Assembly: GCF_900167525.1 (NCBI RefSeq)
Contig: NZ_FUZQ01000005.1
Location: 384,572-448,571 of the forward strand
Origin: Krasilnikoviella flava
GTDB taxonomy: Bacteria > Actinomycetota > Actinomycetes > Actinomycetales > Cellulomonadaceae
Direction: 5' to 3'
Length of the DNA stretch: 64,000 nt
Part shown: positions 34,817 through 42,829 of the stretch, one piece after another
How the letters are laid out: each line of letters begins with the position of its first letter
How positions within the stretch are numbered: position 1 is the stretch's first letter
Notes under the pieces: generated by a model
Databases searched by the model: none
The model's input: only the letters and a program-made list of their open reading frames with translations
Told to the model about the DNA's origin: nothing
Position numbers and translations under genes: made by a program

Positions 34817-35862
34817 TCGTGCACCTTCGCACTCGCCACCGATCCCCGAGGGACCAATGAGCACTCGATGGGATGGTCGGACACCTCGTCGGAACGCGTC
34901 CCGAGGAGGGCATCCAGGGCGCTGCGAGCCATCTGCTCGAACGGCAGCGCCACGGTCGTCAGGCCAGGGTCCAGGTACGGCGCGAGCGTCTCCTGGTCGT
35001 CGAAGCCGACGATCGAGCAGTCGTCGGGGATGCGCAGACCGAGCGCCTCGAGGGCTCGATAGGCACCCCAGGCGGTCCGGTCGTTGCCGCAGAAGATCGC
35101 GGTCGGCACGACGGGGCCCTCCATGAGCTCGCGCGTCAGGGCCAGGCCGTCCTCGACGACGCCGCCCCCGTAGCGCACGAGCCGTTCGTCGAACGCCACG
35201 CCGGCCTCGTCCAGCGCCCGCCGGTACCCGGCCATCCGGCCGATGCCGGCCGGCAGGTCGCTCTCAGGGGTCTGGATGTTGATCATCGCGATACGCGTGT
35301 GGCCGGCGCCGAGCAGGCACTGCGTCGCGGTATGGCCGCCCAGCTCCTCGTCGGGGAAGAAGCTCGGCACCTTGCCGTCCGCCTCCCGCGCGTTGAGCAC
35401 CACGGCAGGGATGTCCTCCAGCGCAGCGGGGAGGTGCACGACCCGGTGATACATCGAGCCGTAGACCACTCCGCGCACCCGGTAGGAGCGCATCATGTCG
35501 ATCGCGGCCGCCTCGAGCGCATTGTCCCCAAAGGAGTCGACACTCAGGATCACGTGCCCGGTCTCCCAGGCCAGCTCCTGCGCCCCCTTCAGCAGGCGGC
35601 CCGCGAAGGGTGCGCTGGCGACCTCGTCGGAGACGAAGCCGATCAGGCCGGACTCGCCGCTGCGCAGCGACTTGGCGAACGCGTTGGTGCGGTAGTCCAG
35701 CTCTCGCACCGCGTCCAGGATCCGCTGCCTGGTCGCGTCCGAGACGCGACCGCGCCCGGCGTCGTTCAGGACGAGCGAGACCGACGCCTGCGAGACACCG
35801 GCCAGACTGGCGACGTCCCACATCGTCGGCTGCTTCGACCCGCCGTTCCCGACTCGCGGCAC
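34813..35862 (-). CDS. LacI-family repressor of the fructan operon
   Basis: This 349-aa regulator has an N-terminal HTH (PTMWDVASLAGVSQASVSLV, about residues 11-30, then LNDAGRGRVSDATRQRI). A periplasmic-binding-protein-like sensor domain (about 70-345) includes IFCGNDRTAWGAYRALEALG and IVGFDDQE. It likely senses fructose or a fructo-oligosaccharide and represses its own operon. The GTG at 35860-35862 has a strong GAGGAGGTGA upstream; the longer ATG at 35904 does not. It is the first gene of a seven-gene operon and overlaps the permease gene. Confidence 0.92.
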   Translation of the reverse strand: MPRVGNGGSKQPTMWDVASLAGVSQASVSLVLNDAGRGRVSDATRQRILDAVRELDYRTNAFAKSLRSGESGLIGFVSDEVASAPFAGRLLKGAQELAWETGHVILSVDSFGDNALEAAAIDMMRSYRVRGVVYGSMYHRVVHLPAALEDIPAVVLNAREADGKVPSFFPDEELGGHTATQCLLGAGHTRIAMINIQTPESDLPAGIGRMAGYRRALDEAGVAFDERLVRYGGGVVEDGLALTRELMEGPVVPTAIFCGNDRTAWGAYRALEALGLRIPDDCSIVGFDDQETLAPYLDPGLTTVALPFEQMARSALDALLGTRSDEVSDHPIECSLVPRGSVASAKVHE

Positions 35863-35921
35863 GCCGTCACCTCCTCGTGGACCTAACGTCGACCGTGACG
35901 TCATTCGTATAACTGACCGCC

Positions 35922-35942
35922 CCGAACGTTAGGAGCGTTCGG
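35922..35942. promoter_or_regulatory. Palindromic operator of the fructan operon
   Basis: Perfect 7-bp arms CCGAACG (35922-35928) and CGTTCGG (35936-35942) with a 7-bp spacer lie 60 bp upstream of the lacI start. On the minus strand a TATACG -10-like hexamer follows downstream, so a repressor here would block the promoter. Likely LacI autoregulation. Confidence 0.6.
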
Positions 35943-36209
35943 CGGTGCGTGTCAACCGCCGGGCGGGATGAATCCGCCCGGCGCAGTTCAGGCTGCGACC
36001 ACCAAGGGTCGATCTCCCACGACGACAGGACGAACGCGGACGTCACGCCGGCCCTGCGTCGTCGCAGGTCAGGCCCAGGACCTTCCGAAGTCCGAGGGCC
36101 GCCAGGGGCCCGTCATCACGCCGGTCTGAGCCTTGTGGATTGGCCCACGGCACTCACGACGAAGGCCCCTGATCAGCGTTTCCGCTGGCCAAGGGCCTTC
36201 TGCGTCGGG
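35943..36209. other. Gap between fructan operon and tRNA-Val
   Basis: No gene seen; it contains the terminator hairpin of the tRNA at 36161-36200. Confidence 0.5.
36161..36200. terminator. Hairpin terminator after tRNA-Val(CAC)
   Basis: Outer arms GAAGGCCC (36161-36168) and GGGCCTTC (36193-36200) enclose a second CAGCG/CGCTG stem. It lies just 3' of the minus-strand tRNA. Confidence 0.7.
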
Positions 36210-36281
36210 TGGGCGATACTGGGTTCGAACCAGTGACCTCTTCGGTGTGAACGAAGCGCGCTACCACTGCGCCAATCGCCC
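36210..36281 (-). tRNA. tRNA-Val(CAC)
   Basis: Cloverleaf on the minus strand: acceptor GGGCGAT pairs with ATCGCCC, D-arm GCGCAGTGGTAGCGC, anticodon loop TTCACAC (anticodon CAC) on a CTTCG/CGAAG stem, T-arm GTTCGAAC. Discriminator A at 36210; CCA is not encoded. Confidence 0.95.
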
Positions 36282-36374
36282 GGTGCGTGGACGATATTAG
36301 CCACAGATCGGGGGGCGGACCAAACCGACCGGCCGTGGTGCGGCGCAGTCCGCGTCCGGCGCCGGCGGCGGGGG

Positions 36375-37241
36375 TCAGGGGTCGAGGCGCTCGCGGCAGT
36401 TCGTCTCGAACAGCTCGCGCGCGGCACGGGTCACGTCGCCCACGCCCACGTCAGCGCCGTCCAGCCAGACGACGGGCTGCACGTTGCGGCCCGACGACGT
36501 GAGCGCGAGCTGCGCGCGTCCCTGCGTCACTTCGTCGAGCACGGTGAACGGCAGCTCGCCCTCCTTCGCTTCGCGGACCGGCAGGCCCTCCTCCGCCGCC
36601 CACTCGAGCGTGAGCGCGCGGGTGATCCCCGCGAGGCACCCGGACTCCAGCACCGGTGTGACCAGCTCGCCGTCCCGCTCGACGAAGACGTTCGAGCCGG
36701 TCCCCTCGCACAGGTCGCCGACGGTGTTGGGCATGATCGACTCGTCGCCGCCCTTGCCGACGGCGTCCGCGAGCGCCACGACGTTCTCGGCGTAGGACGT
36801 CGTCTTGAGGCCGGCGACGGCGGACCGCTCGTTGCGCGGCCAGGGCGACCGCGCCGACCGCGACGTCGGGGCCATGGCCGACTGCTGCGCGGCCACCACG
36901 ACCGTCTGCGGCGCGTCGACCCTGCCCGAGCCGAGGGGGCCGACCCCTGCCGTGACGGTGATCCGGAGCCGGCCGTCGAACGGCCCGTCGAGGCGCACGG
37001 CCTCGGCCAGGGCGGCGTCTACCCCGTCGCGCACCTTCTGCTCGTCGGGAGCGGCCAGCCCGAGTCCGGTCGCGGAGCGCGCGAGGCGGCGCAGGTGTCG
37101 CGTCAGCGCGAACGCCCGCCCGTCGAGGACCGTGCACGTCTCGAAGACACCGTCCCCGACCGTGATGCCGTGGTCGACGGCGCTCAGCGCCGCCTCCTCC
37201 TGCCCGACGAGGCGGCCCTCCGCCCAGATCACCAGACTCAT
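36375..37241 (-). CDS. Class IV aminotransferase, aminodeoxychorismate lyase-like (PabC)
   Basis: This 288-aa fold-type IV PLP enzyme has VDHGITVGDGVFET at the N-terminus (about residues 22-35), the PLP lysine in GLKTTSYAENV (about 144-154), and the diagnostic CEGTGSNVFV (about 178-187). It ends with a GITRALTLEW helix and an LTSSGRNVQPV turn. It probably splits aminodeoxychorismate to p-aminobenzoate and pyruvate for folate. A PabB-like gene lies 2.9 kb away on the same strand, supporting PabC over a D-amino acid or branched-chain aminotransferase. Confidence 0.82.
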   Translation of the reverse strand: MSLVIWAEGRLVGQEEAALSAVDHGITVGDGVFETCTVLDGRAFALTRHLRRLARSATGLGLAAPDEQKVRDGVDAALAEAVRLDGPFDGRLRITVTAGVGPLGSGRVDAPQTVVVAAQQSAMAPTSRSARSPWPRNERSAVAGLKTTSYAENVVALADAVGKGGDESIMPNTVGDLCEGTGSNVFVERDGELVTPVLESGCLAGITRALTLEWAAEEGLPVREAKEGELPFTVLDEVTQGRAQLALTSSGRNVQPVVWLDGADVGVGDVTRAARELFETNCRERLDP

Positions 37242-37402
37242 AGGGCCAGTGTGCCCGACATCACGCACCAGCGGCGTCGCCCCGGGCGCGCGAGTTCACC
37301 CCCGCTTCACCCCGCGCGTTCGTAGCAGCCACACTGCCGCCCCGCTCACCATCGAAGAACGGGTCGCGACAGCGCGGCCCTCGCACGATCGGGGTGGTCG
37401 GC

Positions 37403-37903
37403 ATGAGACAGGTCTTCCGCGTGCTCGCGTACGTCGTCGCCGCGGGCGTCGTCGTCCAGGCCGCCGTGATGGTCTACGCGGTCGCCGGAATGGGTCTCTT
37501 CATCGACGAGGGCGGGGTTCTCGACCAGGCCGCGATGGAGCAGTCCATGTCCGGGGAGGCGCTGTTCCCGGAGGAGATCGGGCTGATGCTCCACGGCATG
37601 ACGGGCACGATGGTGCTGCCGATCATCGCCCTGCTGACGTTCGTCGCGTCGTTCTTCGCCGGCGTGCGCGGTGCCTGGCGGTGGGGCCTCGCGATCTTCC
37701 TCCTGGTGGCGCTCCAGGTCACGCTCGGCATCGCGGGGCACAGCGTGCCCTTCCTCGGGGCCCTGCACGGGGTCAACGCCCTGCTCCTGTTCGGCGTCGC
37801 GATGTACACGGGCTGGCGCGTGACGGCACGCGACCGGGCCATGCACGCGACACCCGCCCTCGCGGCGCCTGGCGGTATGACTGCCGGCGGCGTGACGCCC
37901 TGA
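37403..37903 (+). CDS. Four-span membrane protein (DUF6220-like) paired with multicopper oxidase
   Basis: This 166-aa protein has four hydrophobic segments (VLAYVVAAGVVVQAAVMVYA, VLPIIALLTFVASFFAG, GLAIFLLVALQVTLGIAG and LHGVNALLLFGVAMY). His residues within or beside the spans (LHGMTG, GHSVPFLGALHG) are suggestive of heme or metal binding. The ATG at 37403 was preferred over GTG 37394, as GGGGTGG lies upstream. It precedes the multicopper oxidase by 12 bp, so the two are cotranscribed; the protein might be an electron-transfer or assembly partner. That role is inference. Confidence 0.7.
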   Translation: MRQVFRVLAYVVAAGVVVQAAVMVYAVAGMGLFIDEGGVLDQAAMEQSMSGEALFPEEIGLMLHGMTGTMVLPIIALLTFVASFFAGVRGAWRWGLAIFLLVALQVTLGIAGHSVPFLGALHGVNALLLFGVAMYTGWRVTARDRAMHATPALAAPGGMTAGGVTP

Positions 37904-37915
37904 CCCGCCGGCGTC

Positions 37916-39451
37916 ATGGCGGCGGACCGTTCCCCGGTGCTGCGGCGTGTGGTCGCCGGACTGGTGGCGGCGGCCGTCCTGGTGCCGCTCGTGCTCCTCT
38001 GGCAGACCAGCCGGGTGCCCGGGCGGTTCTCCGTCACGGAGGCGGGGGCGTTAGAGCGCGGCAGCGGGCCCCGCGTCACGACGCTCGACGGCCACGACGG
38101 CCACACGGGCGGTCACGACGCCGCTGCCACGAGCGTCGACGCGCTGGTGGCGCCGTCCGGACCGCCGGACGTGGCCGTCACGTTCACCGCGCGTGCCGAG
38201 CGCGTCGAGATCGTGCCCGGCACGACGGTCGACGCGTACACCGTGAACGGCACGACCCCCGGCCCGACGCTGCACGCCACGCAGGGCGACCTGGTCGAGG
38301 TCACGTTCGTCAACGAGAGCGTGCCGGGCGGCGCCACGCTGCACTGGCACGGTGTCGACGTGCCGAACGCGGCGGACGGCGTCGCGGGTGTCACCCAGGA
38401 CGCTGTTCCCGTCGGCGGCTCGTTCACGTACCGGTTCGTCGCCTCCGACGCGGGCACGTACTGGTACCACTCGCACCAGGTCTCGCACGAGCAGGTCCGC
38501 AAGGGGCTGCTCGGGGCCCTGGTCGTGAGCCCGTCGCCGGGCGCACCGGTCGCCGGAGGGCGCGACGTCGCGCGGCTGCTGGGCGACGCCGTCGACGTGC
38601 CGGCGCTCGTGCACCGGTACGGGCCGCGGCGCACCGTGCAGGGGGCGCCCGGCGACCTGCCGGTCGACGTCCCGGCGGGCCGGGCGGCTCGCGTCCGGGT
38701 GATCAACACCGACAACGGCGTGCTCCCGGTCTGGGTGGGCGGCGCGGCGTTCCGCCTGGTCGCGGTCGACGGAACCGACGTGCACGACCCGCCCGAGGTG
38801 CGCGACCGGGCCGTCGTCGTCCCCGCCGGAGGCCGCGCGGACCTGCTCGTCGTCGCACCCGCCGACGGCTCGACGGCGCGCGTCGAGCTCGGCGGCGCCT
38901 CCGCCGTCGTCGTCGGCCAGGACGGGGCGGCATCGGCCCCGACGCGCCGTCCGAAGGCGACCCTCGATCCGCTGACCTACGGCACGCCGGCCCCGCTCGG
39001 CCTGGATCCGGCCCGGGCCGACCGCTCCTTCGACTACGTCGTCGGCCGGGCGCCGGGGTTCCTCGACGGCAAGCCCGGCATGCACTGGACGGTGAACGGG
39101 CACACCTACCCCGACGTGCCGATGTTCGAGGTCGCACAGGGCGACGTCGTGCGCATGCGGATCGACAACCGCAGCGGCGTCCCGCACCCCATGCACCTGC
39201 ACGGGCACCACGTCGTCGTGCTGGCGCGCGACGGCGTGGCCGCGAGCGGCAGCCCCTGGTGGACCGACTCCCTCGAGGTCGGCGACGGCGAGGCCTACGA
39301 CGTCGCGTTCGTCGCCGACAATCCCGGCGTCTGGATGGACCACTGCCACAACCTGCCCCACGCGACCCAGGGGTTGGTGGCACACCTCATGTACACGGGG
39401 GTCACGACGCCTTACCTGCTGGGGCACGACAGCGGCAACGTGCCCGAGTGA
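37916..39451 (+). CDS. Multicopper oxidase (laccase-like), membrane-anchored or secreted
   Basis: This 511-aa protein has an N-terminal hydrophobic segment (RRVVAGLVAAAVLVPLVLLW, residues about 10-29), so it acts outside the membrane. Copper ligands are complete: LHWHG (about 141-145), YWYHSHQ (about 182-188), HPMHLHGHH (about 423-431) and WMDHCHNLPH (about 473-482) with the type 1 Cys. It oxidises phenolics or metal ions and reduces O2 to water. A His/Asp/Gly-rich stretch (DGHDGHTGGHD, about 58-68) after the anchor may bind copper. Confidence 0.93.
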   Translation: MAADRSPVLRRVVAGLVAAAVLVPLVLLWQTSRVPGRFSVTEAGALERGSGPRVTTLDGHDGHTGGHDAAATSVDALVAPSGPPDVAVTFTARAERVEIVPGTTVDAYTVNGTTPGPTLHATQGDLVEVTFVNESVPGGATLHWHGVDVPNAADGVAGVTQDAVPVGGSFTYRFVASDAGTYWYHSHQVSHEQVRKGLLGALVVSPSPGAPVAGGRDVARLLGDAVDVPALVHRYGPRRTVQGAPGDLPVDVPAGRAARVRVINTDNGVLPVWVGGAAFRLVAVDGTDVHDPPEVRDRAVVVPAGGRADLLVVAPADGSTARVELGGASAVVVGQDGAASAPTRRPKATLDPLTYGTPAPLGLDPARADRSFDYVVGRAPGFLDGKPGMHWTVNGHTYPDVPMFEVAQGDVVRMRIDNRSGVPHPMHLHGHHVVVLARDGVAASGSPWWTDSLEVGDGEAYDVAFVADNPGVWMDHCHNLPHATQGLVAHLMYTGVTTPYLLGHDSGNVPE

Positions 39452-39475
39452 CGCCGCCCCGTGACCGGTGGACGC

Positions 39476-40111
39476 TCAGCGCCGCAGCACCAGGTGCGTC
39501 ACCTCGGGCGTGACGCGCGCGGATACCGTCCGCAGCACATGCGTCCCTACGCCGTCGAACAGGCGCACCCCCTCGACGTCGAGCACCACGGGCGCGACGT
39601 GCAGCCGCAGCTCGTCGATGAGGTCGTCGGCGAGGAGCTGGTTGACCGTCGTCGCACCGCCCGCCACCGAGACGTCCCGGTCCCCCGCGGCCTCCCGTGC
39701 CCGGGCGAGGGCCTCCCGCGGTCCGCCGGTGACGAAGTGGAACGTGGTGCCGCCCTGCATCTCTATCGGCTCGCGCTCGTGGTGCGTGAGCACGAAGACG
39801 GGCGCGTGGTACGGCGGGTCCTCACCCCACCAGCCGCGCCAGGCGAGGTCCCACTCCCCGCGGCCGGGGCTGAACATGTTCCGGCCCATGACGAACGCGC
39901 CCGCCGCGGTGATCGCGTCGAGCTCCGCACGGTGGTCGTCCGGGTTGTCGAACATCCACGCGTGCATGATCCGTTCGCCGTCCCCGACGCCGTCGCCGAA
40001 GGGCTGGTCGAGGGACTGGTTCACCCCCGCCGAGACGAGGTCCAGCGAGATCCCGAGGTCGCACGTCACCTGTGTCATGCCAGTGGGACGCCTCGGACGG
40101 GCAGGACTCAT
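39476..40111 (-). CDS. Dihydrofolate reductase-like protein (RibD C-terminal domain family)
   Basis: This protein of up to 211 aa has the RibD_C/DHFR-like fold. It has VTCDLGISLDLVSAG at the start of strand 1, an AGAFVMGRNMFSPG NADPH-binding turn, TFHFVTGG, and AGGATTVNQLLADDLIDELRL near the end. Such proteins reduce pteridine- or pyrimidine-like substrates, but the true substrate is unknown. The start at 40111 overlaps the PabB stop as ATGA; an in-frame ATG at 40078 begins with the family's usual N-terminus and is a realistic alternative. Cotranscribed with pabB, so a folate-related role is possible. Confidence 0.85.
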   Translation of the reverse strand: MSPARPRRPTGMTQVTCDLGISLDLVSAGVNQSLDQPFGDGVGDGERIMHAWMFDNPDDHRAELDAITAAGAFVMGRNMFSPGRGEWDLAWRGWWGEDPPYHAPVFVLTHHEREPIEMQGGTTFHFVTGGPREALARAREAAGDRDVSVAGGATTVNQLLADDLIDELRLHVAPVVLDVEGVRLFDGVGTHVLRTVSARVTPEVTHLVLRR

Positions 40112-41256
40112 CGGTCCAGGTCAGCCACCCCGTCGGGGGTCGATGCGAGGCCCACCAGCCGGGCCGCCTTCAGCTCTGTCTCGTCCCACTCGCGGGCCGG
40201 GTCGCTCCCCCACGTGATCCCGGCACCCGTGCCGAACCGCAGCACGCCCCCGCCCGGCTCGTCGGTCCACCAGAACGTGCGGATGCCGACGGCGAGCTCG
40301 GCCCGCCCGGCGTCGCCGTCGACCCAGCCCACGGCGCCGCAGTACGGGCCGCGGGCGGTCGGCTCGAGCTCGGCGATGAGCCGCAGCGCCGACGACTTGG
40401 GCGCCCCGGACACCGAACCCGGCGGGAACGTGGCCTCCAGCACCCGGCCCCAGCGCCCGGACCCGCCCGTCTCGAGCAGCTCGCCGCGCACGCGCGAGAC
40501 GAGATGGACCAGGCCGGGGTGCTCCTCGACGCCGAGCAGGCCGGTCACCTCGACCGTGCCGGGGCGGCAGACGCGCTGCAGGTCGTTGCGTACGAGGTCG
40601 GTGATCATGACGTTCTCCGCACGGTCCTTTGCGGTGAGGCCGTCGGGAGTGCGCGCCGTGCCCTTGATCGGCCCCGAGCCGAGCGAGGCCGTGCCGTGCG
40701 GTGCGACCTCGAGTGACAGGTACAGCTCGGGCGAGGCGCTCACCACCCACACCGGGTCGAGCCCGCTCGCCGCCGGCACGTGGACCGCCGCGGCGTACGG
40801 GGCGGGGTTGCCTGCCGCGAGCCGGGCGGCCAGGGCCGCGGCGTCGGGCTCGACAGCGGCGCCCGCCCCGGCCGTGGTGGCCAGCGGGGCGGAGAGCACC
40901 CGACACACGTTCACCTGGTACACGTCGCCGCGACGCACCCTCTCCCGGACCGTCGCGACGGCGCGGACGTAGGTGTCGCGGTCGAGCGAGCTCGTCCAGA
41001 CCGACGCCGCCGGCCCGCGCCACCCGCCGACGGCGGTGTTCGTCGCGGGAGCCGGGCCCACGTCCGCGAACCGCCACGCGCGGGCGCGCCCGCCGGGTCG
41101 CGTGGCGCCGTCGCGCCCGATGCCGGCCTCGAAGTCGACGACGACGAACCAGAGCCCGGAGTCGAGCCGCTCCGGGTGCTCGGCGAGGTCGACGCTCTCG
41201 ACGGCGCGCGTCGCGCGGCGGCCGGCGAACGTGGCCCAGGAGGTCGGCTCGTGCAC
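40108..41256 (-). CDS. pabB: Aminodeoxychorismate synthase component I (PabB-like, chorismate-binding)
   Basis: This 382-aa chorismate-utilising enzyme has RRGDVYQVNVCRVLSAPL (about residues 108-125), WVVSASPELYLSL, GPIKGTARTPDGLTAKDRAEN (the PabB Lys in IKGT, about 198), MITDLVRNDLQRVCRPG, TFPPGSVSGAPKSSAL and a Tyr/Cys GAVGW loop. It forms aminodeoxychorismate from chorismate and ammonia. The PIKGT motif with Lys favours PabB over TrpE. A PabA amidotransferase is not in the window. The start is GTG at 41256. The PabC-like gene nearby supports the pathway. Confidence 0.9.
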   Translation of the reverse strand: MHEPTSWATFAGRRATRAVESVDLAEHPERLDSGLWFVVVDFEAGIGRDGATRPGGRARAWRFADVGPAPATNTAVGGWRGPAASVWTSSLDRDTYVRAVATVRERVRRGDVYQVNVCRVLSAPLATTAGAGAAVEPDAAALAARLAAGNPAPYAAAVHVPAASGLDPVWVVSASPELYLSLEVAPHGTASLGSGPIKGTARTPDGLTAKDRAENVMITDLVRNDLQRVCRPGTVEVTGLLGVEEHPGLVHLVSRVRGELLETGGSGRWGRVLEATFPPGSVSGAPKSSALRLIAELEPTARGPYCGAVGWVDGDAGRAELAVGIRTFWWTDEPGGGVLRFGTGAGITWGSDPAREWDETELKAARLVGLASTPDGVADLDR

Positions 41257-41318
41257 AGCAGCACGCTAGTGGCTCGCGGGAGCAGCCTGGTGGGCCCCGC
41301 TCCCGCGCGGAGGGGCGA

Positions 41319-41348
41319 TTGGACGGACCGCCAGGGGTCCACTAATGT
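41319..41348 (+). promoter_or_regulatory. Promoter of first tRNA unit
   Basis: -35 TTGGAC (41319-41324), 18-bp spacer, -10 TAATGT (41343-41348), about 52 bp before tRNA-Gly. Confidence 0.7.
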
Positions 41349-41399
41349 TTGGGGCGCGCCAGAACGGCGGACACCGCAGGGTGTCCTGGTGATGGTCGC

Positions 41400-41472
41400 G
41401 CGGATGTGGCTCAGTTGGTAGAGCATCACCTTGCCAAGGTGAGGGTCGCGGGTTCGAATCCCGTCATCCGCT
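41400..41472 (+). tRNA. tRNA-Gly(GCC), copy 1
   Basis: Acceptor GCGGATG/CATCCGC, anticodon loop TTGCCAA (anticodon GCC) on a CACCT/AGGTG stem, T-arm GGGTTCGAATCCC. CCA not encoded. Confidence 0.95.
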
Positions 41473-41526
41473 CGGAGGCCCACTCTCTGATCGACTCGCC
41501 ATGAGCGTCGGGAGAGCACGTCTCAA

Positions 41527-41597
41527 GGTGGGTTGGCCGAGAGGCGAGGCAGCGGCCTGCAAAGCCGTATACACGGGTTCGAATCCCGTACCCACCT
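41527..41597 (+). tRNA. tRNA-Cys(GCA)
   Basis: Acceptor GGTGGGT/ACCCACC, anticodon loop CTGCAAA (anticodon GCA), T-arm GGGTTCGAATCCC. The only Cys tRNA in the cluster. Confidence 0.95.
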
Positions 41598-41605
41598 CGC
41601 AGCAC

Positions 41606-41680
41606 GGGCGATTGGCGCAGCGGTAGCGCGCTTCCCTGACACGGAAGAGGTCACTGGTTCGATCCCAGTATCGCCCACCA
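41606..41680 (+). tRNA. tRNA-Val(GAC), copy 1, CCA encoded
   Basis: Acceptor GGGCGAT/ATCGCCC, anticodon loop CTGACAC (anticodon GAC) on CTTCC/GGAAG. Discriminator A then genomic CCA (41678-41680). Confidence 0.95.
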
Positions 41681-41687
41681 GCATCAC

Positions 41688-41720
41688 GAAGCCCCCGACC
41701 GGGATCCGGTCGGGGGCTTC
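41688..41720 (+). terminator. Terminator of first tRNA unit
   Basis: Perfect 15-bp arms (41688-41702, 41706-41720) with a 3-base loop, followed by GTCGTTCTCC. Confidence 0.9.
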
Positions 41721-41803
41721 GTCGTTCTCCGCCTCGCCCACAGATGCACGGCGTGCGCCGCCGGCGGCTGATGCGGACAGCGTCGCAGGTCACACGCTCG
41801 CGA

Positions 41804-41834
41804 TTGGACCAGCGCGCCACAGGTCGAGTACTGT
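41804..41834 (+). promoter_or_regulatory. Promoter of second tRNA unit
   Basis: -35 TTGGAC (41804-41809), 19-bp spacer, -10 TACTGT (41829-41834), about 50 bp before the second tRNA-Gly, matching the first unit. Confidence 0.6.
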
Positions 41835-41883
41835 TCCACAGGCGCCGAGAGGCCAGGGCAGCAGCCCTGAACCGACCGGTCGT

Positions 41884-41956
41884 GCGGATGTAGCTCAGCT
41901 GGTAGAGCATCACCTTGCCAAGGTGAGGGTCGCGAGTTCGAATCTCGTCATCCGCT
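41884..41956 (+). tRNA. tRNA-Gly(GCC), copy 2
   Basis: Same anticodon and acceptor as copy 1 with a few changes (D-stem region and T-stem GAGTTCGAATCTC). Confidence 0.95.
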
Positions 41957-42009
41957 CCGAGCTCTGCACTCCCCTCACCTCGAGGGCGCGGGGAACGCAG
42001 CAGCCGGAC

Positions 42010-42084
42010 GGGCGATTGGCGCAGCGGTAGCGCGCTTCCCTGACACGGAAGAGGTCACTGGTTCGATCCCAGTATCGCCCACCA
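42010..42084 (+). tRNA. tRNA-Val(GAC), copy 2, CCA encoded
   Basis: Appears identical to the Val copy at 41606, including the encoded CCA (42082-42084). Confidence 0.95.
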
Positions 42085-42088
42085 GCAC

Positions 42089-42118
42089 AAGGCCGTCCCG
42101 GCCCACCGGGGCGGCCTT
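42089..42118 (+). terminator. Terminator of second tRNA unit
   Basis: 13-bp arms (42089-42101, 42106-42118) with one G:T wobble and a CCCA loop, followed by TCCTCG. Confidence 0.85.
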
Positions 42119-42171
42119 TCCTCGTCCGTACTCCGTCGCCGTCGCCGTTCCCACGGCGTAGCGTCGAGGGC

Positions 42172-42498
42172 ATGTGCCGCAACATCACGACCCTGCGCGG
42201 GCTCGAGCCGTCCGCCACCGACGAGGAGATCCGGGCCGCCGCGGAGCAGTTCGTCCGCAAGGTGACGGGCGTCCAGCGCTCGGCGGGCGCCGCCACCCGC
42301 GAGCCCTGCGAACAGGCCACGGCCGAGATCGCGGAGATCGTCACCCGCCTGCTCGACGAGCTCCCCGCCCGCCGGCAGCCGCCGAAGACGGTGCCGCCGC
42401 TGCGCCGCGAGGAGGTGCAGGCGCGGATCGCCGCGCGACAGGCCGCCCGCGAGGAGCACGAGCGGTTGCACGAGCTGGGGATCGCGCACAGCCATTAG
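42172..42498 (+). CDS. DUF2277 family protein
   Basis: This 108-aa protein opens with MCRNITTLRGLEPSATDEEI, the conserved DUF2277 start, followed by AAEQFVRKVTGVQ and a helical, Arg/Glu-rich tail. It looks all-helical and cytoplasmic. Function unknown, but widely conserved in bacteria, and the invariant Cys at position 2 may be functional. The ATG at 42172 follows a G-rich stretch. It lies downstream of a tRNA terminator, so it has its own promoter. Confidence 0.9.
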   Translation: MCRNITTLRGLEPSATDEEIRAAAEQFVRKVTGVQRSAGAATREPCEQATAEIAEIVTRLLDELPARRQPPKTVPPLRREEVQARIAARQAAREEHERLHELGIAHSH

Positions 42499-42508
42499 GC
42501 TCGCCCGC

Positions 42509-42820
42509 GTGGATCTGCCCTCGCCCGCCCCTGTCGACGCACCCTCCGTCGCGCCCGACCCGGTCTCCGCGACGATGCACCGCGCCAAGGCGCAGGCCCG
42601 CGCCTCCCACGTCACCGTGGGGCAGGTCCGGCACGGCGACGGCGGCGCGGTCGAGATCGACTGCTCCTGCGGGATGGTCCTCACCAACGGGCCGGACTGG
42701 TCCCTCGACGAGCACATCCGCCTGCACCGGGCCGAGGCGCGCTACGTCGCCCTGAGCCGCGTGGCACCCGCGGGCATGCCGCGACTGGTCCCCGTGGGGG
42801 CGGACCGCCTCCCGCGCTGA
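42509..42820 (+). CDS. Small hypothetical protein with CxC and histidine motifs
   Basis: This 103-aa protein (GTG start) lies 10 bp after the DUF2277 gene, probably cotranscribed. A central beta-rich part (HVTVGQVRHGDGGAVEIDCSCG) is followed by WSLDEHIRLHRAE. The CSC and HxxxH residues are arranged like a zinc-binding site, though this is inference. Similar short proteins occur in related genera with an acidic/Pro leader. Family not recognised. Confidence 0.65.
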   Translation: MDLPSPAPVDAPSVAPDPVSATMHRAKAQARASHVTVGQVRHGDGGAVEIDCSCGMVLTNGPDWSLDEHIRLHRAEARYVALSRVAPAGMPRLVPVGADRLPR

Positions 42821-42829
42821 CGCGCGCGG

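Noticed and set aside
40701-41345. Arg-rich plus-strand frames over pabB
   Set aside because: Shadows of the minus-strand chorismate-binding gene.
41533-42030. Open frame of 165 codons through the tRNA cluster
   Set aside because: It reads through four structured tRNA genes; typical spurious frame.
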